NCBI GenBank assembly: GCA_029050385.1
Contig: JAIDMV010000369.1
Span: 1-5,700 of the forward strand
Direction of reading: 5' to 3'
Origin: Anaeroplasmataceae bacterium
Lineage (GTDB): Bacteria > Bacillota_I > Bacilli_A > Acholeplasmatales > Anaeroplasmataceae
Length of the DNA stretch: 5,700 bases
Every line of letters starts with the position of its first letter. The stretch's first letter is position 1. Position numbers and translations under genes: made by a program. Below are positions 1 through 5,700 of this stretch, piece by piece. Under the pieces are notes generated by a model. That model saw only the letters and a list, made by a program, of their open reading frames with translations, searched no databases and had not been told where the DNA came from.

Positions 1-77
1 GTATCAACAGCAGCTTTACTAGAAACTGATGCTGTTATTTTATCAGCATCAGTTTCTAGTAAAGCTGCTGTTGATAC
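1..77. repeat. Perfect 34-bp inverted repeat at the window edge
   Basis: Bases 1-34 are the exact reverse complement of bases 44-77, with a 9-base A/T loop (35-43). There is no mismatch in 34 pairs, and the left arm begins at the first base of the window. The right arm reads in frame into the LplC-type permease (residues SASVSSKAAVDTG), as expected just before the 'LWP' segment of that family, so the right arm is native. The left arm also happens to stay open in the same frame but encodes residues that do not look like the family. A perfect hairpin exactly at a sequence end is typical of a fold-back chimera or an assembly-end artefact. A genuine hairpin is possible but less likely. The palindrome itself is certain; its origin is inferred. 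Confidence 0.95.
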
Positions 78-810
78 TGGTAAAGTTTATTTATGGCCAA
101 ACCCTCAAGGTGGCGGATTGCAAATTGATGCATATGCTGAAATTTTCAGTCAATCAAGATTCTGGTTATCTTATTGTAACACCTTGTTCTATACTATGTA
201 TGGTACACTTGTTTCAATGTTAGTAGCTATTACAGGTGCTTATGCTTTATCAAAATCAAGATTGATGTTTGGTAGAGGATTTAACTTTATGCTGGTATTC
301 ACAATGTGGTTTAGTGCAGGTATGATTCCTACATATAATAACTTTGTTCAATTAGGTGTGGATAACAGATACATGTATATTATTGCTTTAGGTTTTAATG
401 CATTTAATATTATCTTATTGAGAAATTATTTCTCATCTGTTCCAACAGAAATCGAAGAAGCAGCTACAATTGATGGTGCAACAGAGTTCCAATTATTGAC
501 TAAGATTTATATTCCAATGTCAAAGGCATCTATTGCAACAGTAACAATGTTCTATGCTATTTCTCGTTGGAATGGCTATTTATGGGCACAAATGTTATTA
601 GGTCCTGATGATCAACCATTACAGGTTTACATTCGTACTGTATTAAAAGACGTTATGCAAGGTGATCAGTCAGGAGCAGAAGTAAATTACTCCCCATATT
701 CAATGCAGTATGCATTATTAGTTTGTTCTATCATTCCTATCATCGTTATTTATCCAAAAATACAAAAGTATTTTGCAGCGGGTGTTAACGTTGGTGGAGT
801 TAAAGAATAG
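1..810 (+). CDS. Carbohydrate ABC transporter permease, LplC-type, N-terminus missing
   Basis: This is an integral membrane subunit of a sugar importer of the LplC / aldouronate-permease type (MalG-like, binding-protein-dependent transport permease fold). The frame is open from base 1 to a TAG stop and gives 269 codons; only the part from about base 34-43 on is trusted, because the first arm of the terminal palindrome is probably artefactual. Family permeases are about 300 residues, so roughly 40 residues including the first helix are missing. Numbering from base 1, hydrophobic helices lie near residues 61-83, 94-113, 124-144, 176-197 and 236-252. The cytoplasmic EAA loop that docks on the ATPase is complete: EAA at 153-155, Gly159, Ile169 and Pro172 (bases 457-516). 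The C-terminus, with YPKIQKYF and a final GGVKE, is typical of LplC proteins. The TTG at 118 is not a start, since family-like sequence continues upstream. The substrate is not determined. Confidence 0.9.
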   Translation, partial: VSTAALLETDAVILSASVSSKAAVDTGKVYLWPNPQGGGLQIDAYAEIFSQSRFWLSYCNTLFYTMYGTLVSMLVAITGAYALSKSRLMFGRGFNFMLVFTMWFSAGMIPTYNNFVQLGVDNRYMYIIALGFNAFNIILLRNYFSSVPTEIEEAATIDGATEFQLLTKIYIPMSKASIATVTMFYAISRWNGYLWAQMLLGPDDQPLQVYIRTVLKDVMQGDQSGAEVNYSPYSMQYALLVCSIIPIIVIYPKIQKYFAAGVNVGGVKE

Positions 811-836
811 AAAAAAAGAAAGAAGGAAGGAAAAAA
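811..836 (+). promoter_or_regulatory. All-purine leader with ribosome binding site for the solute-binding protein
   Basis: The whole gap between the permease stop and the lipoprotein ATG is A and G only. It contains AAGGAAGG at 823-830, six bases before the ATG at 837. With the end of the permease stop codon and the first lipoprotein codons, bases 809-848 are purine except for the T of the ATG. Such a leader cannot fold and should be very accessible to ribosomes, which fits a highly expressed binding protein (inference). No promoter is visible here, so the gene is probably read through from upstream. Confidence 0.75.
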
Positions 837-2969
837 ATGAAAAAGAAATTTTTATTGGCTGGTGTTGCGGCTTTAGCTGTTGTAACATTAGCAAGCTGTG
901 GCGGACAATCAAAAAGACCTGATGTAAAGCCACCAGTTGGAGGTTCAGAAATTAAATTGCCAGATATCGAATTTGACAAAACTAGCCGTTTATCTGGTAA
1001 AACAATGAATATGTACCTTAACTATAAGGCAAAATCTGGTGTTACATATACTGGAAATGAGTCTAAATTAGGAGCTACATATCAAAACCCTATTGATGGT
1101 CAAACTTATGCTAGAGGCGATTTAATGCCAATGTGGAAAGAAGTTGAATCTCAATTAGGTGTAAAAATTCATGACGCTGTAAGAGATTTCACTGCTGATG
1201 CTTATACTCAAGATAGTGAAGATAAGATTTATACAGCAATTGGTTCAGATAAGAATATTGAAAATATCGATATTATGATGACCAACTCAGCAAATGCTGT
1301 TAAGTATGCTACAGATAACCATTTAGTTAACTTAGCTGATTATTTCAAGTATATGCCAAACCTATATACATTCTTCCAAGAGCACCCATCTGTTTATTCA
1401 GAATTAGTTGATGCTAATGGAAATTTATATTTGGCTCCATACTTTGATGGACTAGATTCAGTTGAAAAGATGTTCATTTTCAATACTGAATTAGTTGAAA
1501 AGTTATTAGATGAAGAAAATCCTACATTTGATGAAACTGCAGCTGCAGATACTGTTTATCAACCATTCATCAATACTTCAAAGGATTATAAGATTTTAAT
1601 TTCTGATGCTGGTAAGTCAAAAGATTTAGTAGTAAAAGCTGCTACAAACCCAGTTGAAGCTCAAAATAAGCTTGCAACTAAAAATGGTAAGACTTATACA
1701 GAAGCTTTAAGAGAATATATCGATAAGGCTTATATGGGTTCAGGTGAATATACTAAGCGTTCAGAAGTATTTAATTCTGAAAAAGCATGTTATTCAACTG
1801 ATGATATGATTGCTTTAATGCGTTGTGCTGTAAATAACTCAGTTTATTTATATGGCGAAGCAGGAAAAGTTCATGGTATTGTTCCACGTGGACAAGCTAA
1901 CAACCGTGTTATCACAATTCTTCAATTAGCTCAAATTTGGGGTGTTCGTGGTTTAACATCTGAAAAGGATATGTTATATTATGATAACAATGGTAAATTA
2001 GTTGATTTACGTACTACTGAAAAAGCATTAGATGCATTAGACAAGTTACATCAATTAAAACAAGAAGGATTAATTATTGATGGTTGGGATGCTGAAGGTG
2101 CTAAGAATGGTACATTCTATTATCAATATTTAACAGGTGCTAGTGGTGCTGCATTAATGATTTATGATTATAATGCTACTCAGGTTGTTAACAACAAGTT
2201 AGATGCAACTACAGGTATCGGTACTTCTACATCAAAATATAATGGTTTAATGCCAGTGTTACCTCCAGTAACTGAATGGGAAGAAAACTATATTAACTCT
2301 AATGACTATCTATATACAAGATATACTGAAGATTCTCGTGCATTTAAGAGTGCTGGATCTGTAGTATTCAAGAGTGCAGATGAAGAACAAGTTATTGCTG
2401 CTTGTCAATTAATTGACTATTTCTATGGTGCTGAAGGTGCTTCTTTACAAGATTATGGTCCAGCTGCATATGTTGATGGTAAGATTACTTTAGCTGGTCA
2501 ACAATATGCTAAGATTAAAACTAGCGTATTTACTGCAATCAATAAATCTGGTTTAGGTTGGAATGACTGGATGAGAGATGTTGTTGGTACAACTCAAGGT
2601 ATGGGACATGTTCGTTCTGATGGTCTAGATTATCAAGTTACTCACCCTGTTGGACAGGTAGGTTTAAATCACTTATTAAGTGCAGTTGCTTCTGGTGCTG
2701 TAGTATGTGCTACAACTGCTCGTCCTGCTGGATTCGGTGCTACTGTACCTGCTTACTATTCTCAAAATGCTACAACTACAGAAATTACTGAATTAGTTGA
2801 CTTCTGGAAGCAAGGTATGGGTAATACTGCTTGGAGAGCTGTAATTAATGATGGTTGGACTACAACAACTAAAGAATCATTAAGAGCTACTTGGGCTAAA
2901 GCAGACGAAGTATACTTAACATTCTACAATGACTATTTAAAACTTAAAAAAGGCGCTGCTGCTAATTAA
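837..2969 (+). CDS. Extracellular solute-binding lipoprotein of a carbohydrate ABC importer (LplA-like, 710 aa)
   Basis: This is probably the substrate-capturing subunit, anchored to the outer face of the membrane. The N-terminus is a lipoprotein signal: basic MKKK, a hydrophobic stretch at 5-17, and lipobox LASC at 18-21, so Cys21 would be lipidated after cleavage by signal peptidase II. Features like the LplA / family 1 binding proteins are visible: a 'DIMMTNSANA' segment followed by HLVNLADYF (162-170), MPNLYTFF (173-180) and DANGNLYLAP (192-201), which correspond to the usual Leu-Asp, Pro-Asn and DG-x-IY-x-LP blocks. YDNNGK (382-387) and the following helix ending LKQEGLI (407-413) match the usual hinge-side block. 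At 710 residues it is longer than the roughly 500-560 usual for LplA proteins. It is rich in aromatic residues, as sugar binders often are. It follows an LplC-type permease and precedes a hairpin. The start is fixed by AAGGAAGG and the signal peptide. The substrate cannot be inferred. Confidence 0.9.
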   Translation: MKKKFLLAGVAALAVVTLASCGGQSKRPDVKPPVGGSEIKLPDIEFDKTSRLSGKTMNMYLNYKAKSGVTYTGNESKLGATYQNPIDGQTYARGDLMPMWKEVESQLGVKIHDAVRDFTADAYTQDSEDKIYTAIGSDKNIENIDIMMTNSANAVKYATDNHLVNLADYFKYMPNLYTFFQEHPSVYSELVDANGNLYLAPYFDGLDSVEKMFIFNTELVEKLLDEENPTFDETAAADTVYQPFINTSKDYKILISDAGKSKDLVVKAATNPVEAQNKLATKNGKTYTEALREYIDKAYMGSGEYTKRSEVFNSEKACYSTDDMIALMRCAVNNSVYLYGEAGKVHGIVPRGQANNRVITILQLAQIWGVRGLTSEKDMLYYDNNGKLVDLRTTEKALDALDKLHQLKQEGLIIDGWDAEGAKNGTFYYQYLTGASGAALMIYDYNATQVVNNKLDATTGIGTSTSKYNGLMPVLPPVTEWEENYINSNDYLYTRYTEDSRAFKSAGSVVFKSADEEQVIAACQLIDYFYGAEGASLQDYGPAAYVDGKITLAGQQYAKIKTSVFTAINKSGLGWNDWMRDVVGTTQGMGHVRSDGLDYQVTHPVGQVGLNHLLSAVASGAVVCATTARPAGFGATVPAYYSQNATTTEITELVDFWKQGMGNTAWRAVINDGWTTTTKESLRATWAKADEVYLTFYNDYLKLKKGAAAN

Positions 2970-2990
2970 TAATTAAATTTATTGCTAATT

Positions 2991-3026
2991 GGTACGGAAA
3001 GAAGGAATTTTCCCTTCTTTCCTACC
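2991..3026 (+). promoter_or_regulatory. Intergenic hairpin after the binding-protein gene, no T-tract
   Basis: GGAAAGAAGG (2996-3005) pairs perfectly with CCTTCTTTCC (3013-3022) around a 7-base loop. Beyond a single bulged C at 2995, GGTA (2991-2994) pairs with TACC (3023-3026), giving 14 pairs in all. The stem starts 21 bases after the lipoprotein stop and ends 14 bases before the next gene's ribosome binding site. The bases after it (CATTATTAATC) are not a run of T, so it is not a classical intrinsic terminator. In many ABC importer operons a hairpin at this place protects the binding-protein mRNA from 3' decay or terminates part of the transcripts. That role is inferred here. Confidence 0.75.
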
Positions 3027-3040
3027 CATTATTAATCATG

Positions 3041-3048
3041 TAAGGAGG
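3041..3048 (+). promoter_or_regulatory. Strong ribosome binding site that fixes the start at 3055
   Basis: TAAGGAGG is a near-perfect complement of the 16S rRNA 3' end and lies six bases before the ATG at 3055. It rules out the in-frame TTG at 2989, which sits at the edge of the hairpin and has no such site. Confidence 0.9.
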
Positions 3049-3054
3049 TTTATT

Positions 3055-3804
3055 ATGACCCGATTTTTAAAGAAAAATGCAAAATTGTTTTATATACTTT
3101 TTGCAGTATTTAGTTTCTTATTTATTATATTAAGTTGTGTGTTTATGACAACTTATAGTAGAATTGCGGTTGATTATACAGAAGACTTTTTAATTTCTGG
3201 TAAACCAACGGTACTAATTGGATTGAATACTTTTTGTATTAATACAGGTATCAGTTATGCAGAAATCTATGGTCTAATGTTTGATGTTAACGCAGTTTTA
3301 CAAAATGCAAATAATATGATGTTGTATCTTGGAGCAGTTTCATTGGTAATGTCAGCAATTATGTTTATATGTACTAATGCAACCAGAAAAAAATACTATA
3401 TCTCAAATTTGGTATCAGGTGTTGTTTGTCCAAGTGTTTGTATCATAATGAGTATTATCACAATTGTATTTATTATTCTTTGTGTAGGAGAAGTTAATGC
3501 AAATTATGACTTATTGAATTGGGGTTCTTTAGCAAATGGTGATTATTATAATCGTGCTGTTGAACAATTCAAAGCAGGAGATACTTCCGCATTTTCAGTT
3601 AATGCAACACCATTAATCATCTTTATTGTAATAATTGCTTTATTCATTGTTGCTTCTGGTGCAATGATAGCATATGCAGTATATAGATATTTAGATACTC
3701 GTAAGGAGTTATCTAATGTAGTTGAAGAAGAAGTAAATGCAGACATCACTGAAGATGATACAAAAGTAGAATTATCTGAAAGGATGGTTGATGCAAATGT
3801 CTAA
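3055..3804 (+). CDS. Uncharacterised four-helix membrane protein, 249 aa
   Basis: I do not recognise a family. From the ATG at 3055 the protein starts MTRFLKKNAK and has four hydrophobic helices near residues 11-31, 88-107, 118-144 and 185-213. Basic residues before helix 1 (RFLKK), after helix 2 (RKK at 111-113) and after helix 4 (R211, R216, K217) place both ends in the cytoplasm by the positive-inside rule. This leaves two outer loops, 32-87 and 145-184. The second carries NYDLLNWG and GDYYNRAVEQF. The C-terminal tail from about 218 is strongly acidic (VVEEEV, TEDD). There is no EAA loop or nucleotide-binding motif, so it is not an ordinary ABC permease or ATPase. It follows the binding-protein hairpin, overlaps the next gene and has a very strong ribosome binding site, so it is probably made with the transporter. 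An accessory or assembly role is speculation. Confidence 0.8.
   Translation: MTRFLKKNAKLFYILFAVFSFLFIILSCVFMTTYSRIAVDYTEDFLISGKPTVLIGLNTFCINTGISYAEIYGLMFDVNAVLQNANNMMLYLGAVSLVMSAIMFICTNATRKKYYISNLVSGVVCPSVCIIMSIITIVFIILCVGEVNANYDLLNWGSLANGDYYNRAVEQFKAGDTSAFSVNATPLIIFIVIIALFIVASGAMIAYAVYRYLDTRKELSNVVEEEVNADITEDDTKVELSERMVDANV
3779..3784 (+). promoter_or_regulatory. Ribosome binding site for the overlapping membrane-protein gene
   Basis: AAAGGA lies inside the end of the preceding gene. It is six bases before the ATG at 3791, twelve before the ATG at 3797 and only three before the TTG at 3788. The spacing favours 3791. Confidence 0.6.
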
Positions 3805-4396
3805 TAATGTAGAAAATAATGAAGTAGTAAGATCTACAACTGAAAAGATTTATTATGATGCAAATAATATTGAAGGTCAGATGCTTAGATATCGTACAAA
3901 TTCTTTATCATATAAACTTGGAATGGGTGCAATTTTATGTAGCGTATTAGCTTCATTTATTAGTTTAAATTCGCTTGTTTGGAATGCGTCTGTAATTATA
4001 AAAATTCTAGGTAATATTATTATATTATTATTTGGTTTCCTTTCTGTAGAAAAAGTGAAATCATACTCTAAAGAATATAGCTTTGTACTATGTGGAATTG
4101 GAGCTGTATGCTTTGCTAGAATTTTCTGGGGACCATTACAATTAATGATTTGGTATGGTAAGTATAAAGCAGATCCTTCAAATCCTGATCTTAATAAGCA
4201 TTTAGGACCAACAATTATGGGCGATTATAAGACTCAAGCTTATTTAACTCAAAATGCTGATATTAGAGCTATCATAGCAATCGTTTTATTAGTTATCACA
4301 ACTGTACTTTTCGTTGCTGCAGGCATTATAGGTCTTATTAGAGCTAAGAAGTATGCTGCATATATGTCAACTCAGGATGTTACTAAGGGGGTATAA
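3791..4396 (+). CDS. Uncharacterised four-helix membrane protein, 201 aa
   Basis: No family is recognised. The start at ATG 3791 (MQMSNN) has the best spacing to AAAGGA at 3779-3784; ATG 3797 (MSNN) is the alternative. Either way the gene overlaps the previous one (14 or 8 bases), which suggests translational coupling. A polar N-terminal region of about 40 residues is followed by hydrophobic helices near 43-64, 67-86, 97-121 and 158-183. A basic segment lies between helices 2 and 3 (EKVKSYSKE) and after helix 4 (RAKK at 184-187), so both ends are predicted to be cytoplasmic. The outer loop between helices 3 and 4 (about 122-157) holds YKADPSNPD and GDYKTQAYL. Helix count, topology and a polar Tyr-rich last loop resemble the preceding protein, so a distant common origin is possible but not shown. 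The stop is two bases before the ATPase start. There is no EAA loop. The function is unknown; co-expression with the importer is the only clue. Confidence 0.8.
   Translation: MQMSNNVENNEVVRSTTEKIYYDANNIEGQMLRYRTNSLSYKLGMGAILCSVLASFISLNSLVWNASVIIKILGNIIILLFGFLSVEKVKSYSKEYSFVLCGIGAVCFARIFWGPLQLMIWYGKYKADPSNPDLNKHLGPTIMGDYKTQAYLTQNADIRAIIAIVLLVITTVLFVAAGIIGLIRAKKYAAYMSTQDVTKGV
4385..4391 (+). promoter_or_regulatory. Ribosome binding site for the ABC ATPase
   Basis: AAGGGGG lies seven bases before the ATG at 4399, inside the last codons of the preceding gene, and supports that start. Confidence 0.75.
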
Positions 4397-4398
4397 CA

Positions 4399-5526
4399 AT
4401 GGAAAATCAAGAATTATCTAAAGAACCAATTTATGACGTTGTACTCCGTGACGTTAACAAAGTTTATCCTAATGGATTTCATGCAGTTTATGATTTCAAT
4501 ATTAATATTGAAAAAGGTGAGTTTATAGTTCTTGCTGGTCCATCTGGATGTGGCAAATCTACTACTCTACGTATGATTGCAGGATTGGAAGAAATTTCTA
4601 GTGGTGATTTGATTATTAATGGTAAGCGTGTTAATGACGTTGCACCTAAGGATAGAGATATTGCGATGGTATTCCAAAACTATGCGCTTTATGCACATAT
4701 GACAGTTTACCAAAATCTTGCATTCTCATTAACAATCAGAAAAACAGATCCAGTTATTATCCATAAGCAAGTTATGTATGCTGCAACTGTATTAGGATTA
4801 ATTCCTTACCTAAATAGAAAGCCAAAACAGCTTTCTGGTGGTCAAAGACAAAGAGTAGCAGTAGGACGTGCTATCGTTCGTGATCCAGTAGTATTCTTAC
4901 TAGATGAACCTCTTTCTAACTTGGATGCCAAGTTAAGAGGTCAAATGCGTAAGGAATTGACAGAATTACATGATAGATTACAATCTACTTTCGTGTATGT
5001 AACACATGACCAAATTGAAGCTTTAACATTAGCTTCTCGTATTGTAGTTATGAAGGACGGTTATGTTCAACAAATTGCAACACCTAAGGAAATGTTTGAA
5101 TATCCTGAAAATATATTTGTTGCAGGATTTATTGGAACTCCACCTTGTAATTTCTATAATGGAAAGATTGATGAAAAAGCAACAAAATTTATTCATGTTT
5201 CTGGTGCTGAAATTGCTCTTACTGCAGATCAATCTAAGATATTAAAGGATTATGCTGGAAAAGAAGTTATAATGGCTTCTCGTCCTGATTATGTGTTTAC
5301 TGATGATGCAACTTTAAAAGCAAATGCAAAACAAACATTTAAACTAGAAGTAGATTATTATGAATTCTTAGGTTCATATAAGTTGGTATATGGTGAGTTC
5401 GGTGGCGAAAAGATTATCGCTAAGATTAACGGACGTGAAGAAATCAAGGAAAATGTTATTGATGCTTGTTTCCAAGCAGAAAAAATGTTATTCTACGATA
5501 AAGAAACAGAAATCAGAATTAGGTAG
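4399..5526 (+). CDS. Carbohydrate ABC transporter ATP-binding protein, MsmK/UgpC/MalK type
   Basis: This is the cytoplasmic ATPase that powers sugar import by docking on the permease EAA loops. All catalytic elements of the 375-residue protein are intact: Walker A GPSGCGKST (47-55), Q-loop Gln93 in VFQNYALY, signature LSGGQRQR (145-152), Walker B VFLLDEP (165-171) with catalytic Glu170, D-loop SNLD (173-176) and the H-switch His203 in VTHDQIEA. The region after about 240, opening with FIGTPPCNF, matches the C-terminal OB/TOBE regulatory domain of the MalK/MsmK group, and the length is normal for that group. The last segment, with FYDKETEIRI, matches the usual 'FD-x-x-T' ending. It starts two bases after the upstream membrane-protein gene and is followed by another gene eight bases on. 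MsmK-type ATPases often serve several importers; a copy inside this operon suggests it is dedicated or at least co-regulated. The class is confident, the sugar unknown. Confidence 0.96.
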   Translation: MENQELSKEPIYDVVLRDVNKVYPNGFHAVYDFNINIEKGEFIVLAGPSGCGKSTTLRMIAGLEEISSGDLIINGKRVNDVAPKDRDIAMVFQNYALYAHMTVYQNLAFSLTIRKTDPVIIHKQVMYAATVLGLIPYLNRKPKQLSGGQRQRVAVGRAIVRDPVVFLLDEPLSNLDAKLRGQMRKELTELHDRLQSTFVYVTHDQIEALTLASRIVVMKDGYVQQIATPKEMFEYPENIFVAGFIGTPPCNFYNGKIDEKATKFIHVSGAEIALTADQSKILKDYAGKEVIMASRPDYVFTDDATLKANAKQTFKLEVDYYEFLGSYKLVYGEFGGEKIIAKINGREEIKENVIDACFQAEKMLFYDKETEIRIR

Positions 5527-5534
5527 GTGTTAAT

Positions 5535-5700
5535 ATGGAAGATAAAAAAGAAGAAGTAGTAGTTACTACTGAAGAACCTAAAAATGAAGCTGTTTCTAAG
5601 CCAGTAGCAGATGAAAATGTCGCTAAAAAGAATACATTCTTATCTTATTTATATGGAATTTGGTATAATTTCATTGATTCATTTAGATACAACCCTTGTA
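5535..5700 (+). CDS. N-terminal fragment of a probable membrane protein, possibly the partner permease
   Basis: The ATG at 5535 follows the ATPase stop by eight bases, with AGGTG at 5525-5529 as a likely ribosome binding site overlapping the ATPase stop codon. The frame stays open for 55 codons to the window end. The first 34 or so residues are hydrophilic and rich in Glu, Lys and Val (MEDKKEEVVV). They are followed by an aromatic segment (FLSYLYGIWYNFIDSF), like an amphipathic or interfacial helix ahead of a membrane domain. No transmembrane helix is complete in the window. The importer still lacks its second permease (LplB/UgpA/MalF type), and this gene's place directly after the ATPase makes it a reasonable candidate. 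That rests on context only; it could instead be another accessory membrane protein. Confidence 0.6.
   Translation, partial: MEDKKEEVVVTTEEPKNEAVSKPVADENVAKKNTFLSYLYGIWYNFIDSFRYNPC

Noticed and set aside
1..77. Palindrome as an insertion-sequence end or attachment site
   Set aside because: There is no transposase, target duplication or second copy, and its right arm is ordinary permease coding sequence.
118..120. TTG as the start of the permease
   Set aside because: The same frame upstream (from about base 34) encodes residues that fit the LplC family, so the gene is simply cut by the window edge.
29..223. 64-codon + strand frame over the permease start
   Set aside because: It begins within the terminal palindrome and overlaps the permease frame, which alone shows family similarity.
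718..933. Reverse-strand open frame of 71 codons
   Set aside because: It lies opposite the end of the permease and the start of the lipoprotein gene, is low-complexity opposite the purine tract, and has no family features.
2991..3040. Intrinsic transcription terminator
   Set aside because: The stem is good, but no run of T follows it, and the closely packed downstream genes have no visible promoter of their own.
3023..3045. Internal promoter ahead of the unknown membrane proteins
   Set aside because: TATTAAT resembles a -10 box, but no -35 element sits at the right distance, and such matches are common in AT-rich DNA.
2989..3054. In-frame TTG start adding 22 residues to the first unknown membrane protein
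   Set aside because: The extension runs through the hairpin and has no ribosome binding site, whereas TAAGGAGG lies six bases before the ATG at 3055.
3546..3749. Reverse-strand open frame of 67 codons
   Set aside because: It lies wholly inside a well-supported + strand membrane-protein gene and has no recognisable features of its own.
5029..5245. Short open frames on both strands inside the ATPase C-terminal region
   Set aside because: They lie within the intact ATPase gene, whose frame gives a complete family protein; they are chance frames.

Overview
The window is AT-rich, and every convincing gene is on the + strand. It looks like part of one operon of a low-GC Gram-positive bacterium (Firmicutes/Bacilli or a Mollicutes-like gut lineage). 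The evidence is strong purine-rich ribosome binding sites (one TAAGGAGG), A/T-ending codons, a lipoprotein signal with a cysteine lipobox, and the family types present. Tryptophan is TGG throughout and no gene contains an in-frame TGA, so the standard bacterial code fits. The species cannot be named from the sequence.

Layout: bases 1-77 are a perfect 34-bp inverted repeat with a 9-base loop at the very edge of the window. Its right arm is genuine permease coding sequence; the left arm is probably a fold-back or assembly artefact. An LplC-type ABC permease missing its N-terminus runs to 810. A 26-base all-purine gap carries the ribosome binding site for a 710-residue lipoprotein solute-binding protein (837-2969). 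An 85-base gap follows, with a strong hairpin (2991-3026) that lacks a T-tract. Next come two small four-helix membrane proteins I do not recognise (3055-3804 and 3791-4396, overlapping), an MsmK/UgpC-type ABC ATPase (4399-5526), and the first 55 codons of another protein (5535 onward), possibly the partner permease.

Working together: the lipoprotein would capture a carbohydrate, probably an oligosaccharide, outside the membrane. The LplC-type permease plus a partner permease would form the channel, and the ATPase would drive import. The tight spacing of genes from 3055 onward (overlap, 2 bases, 8 bases) argues that the two unknown membrane proteins are made with the transporter and may belong to it. 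The hairpin after the binding-protein gene fits a device that raises binding-protein mRNA over the downstream genes. No gene-free stretch exceeds 300 bases. I see no tRNA, rRNA, CRISPR array, insertion sequence or clear promoter. The substrate cannot be read from the sequence.
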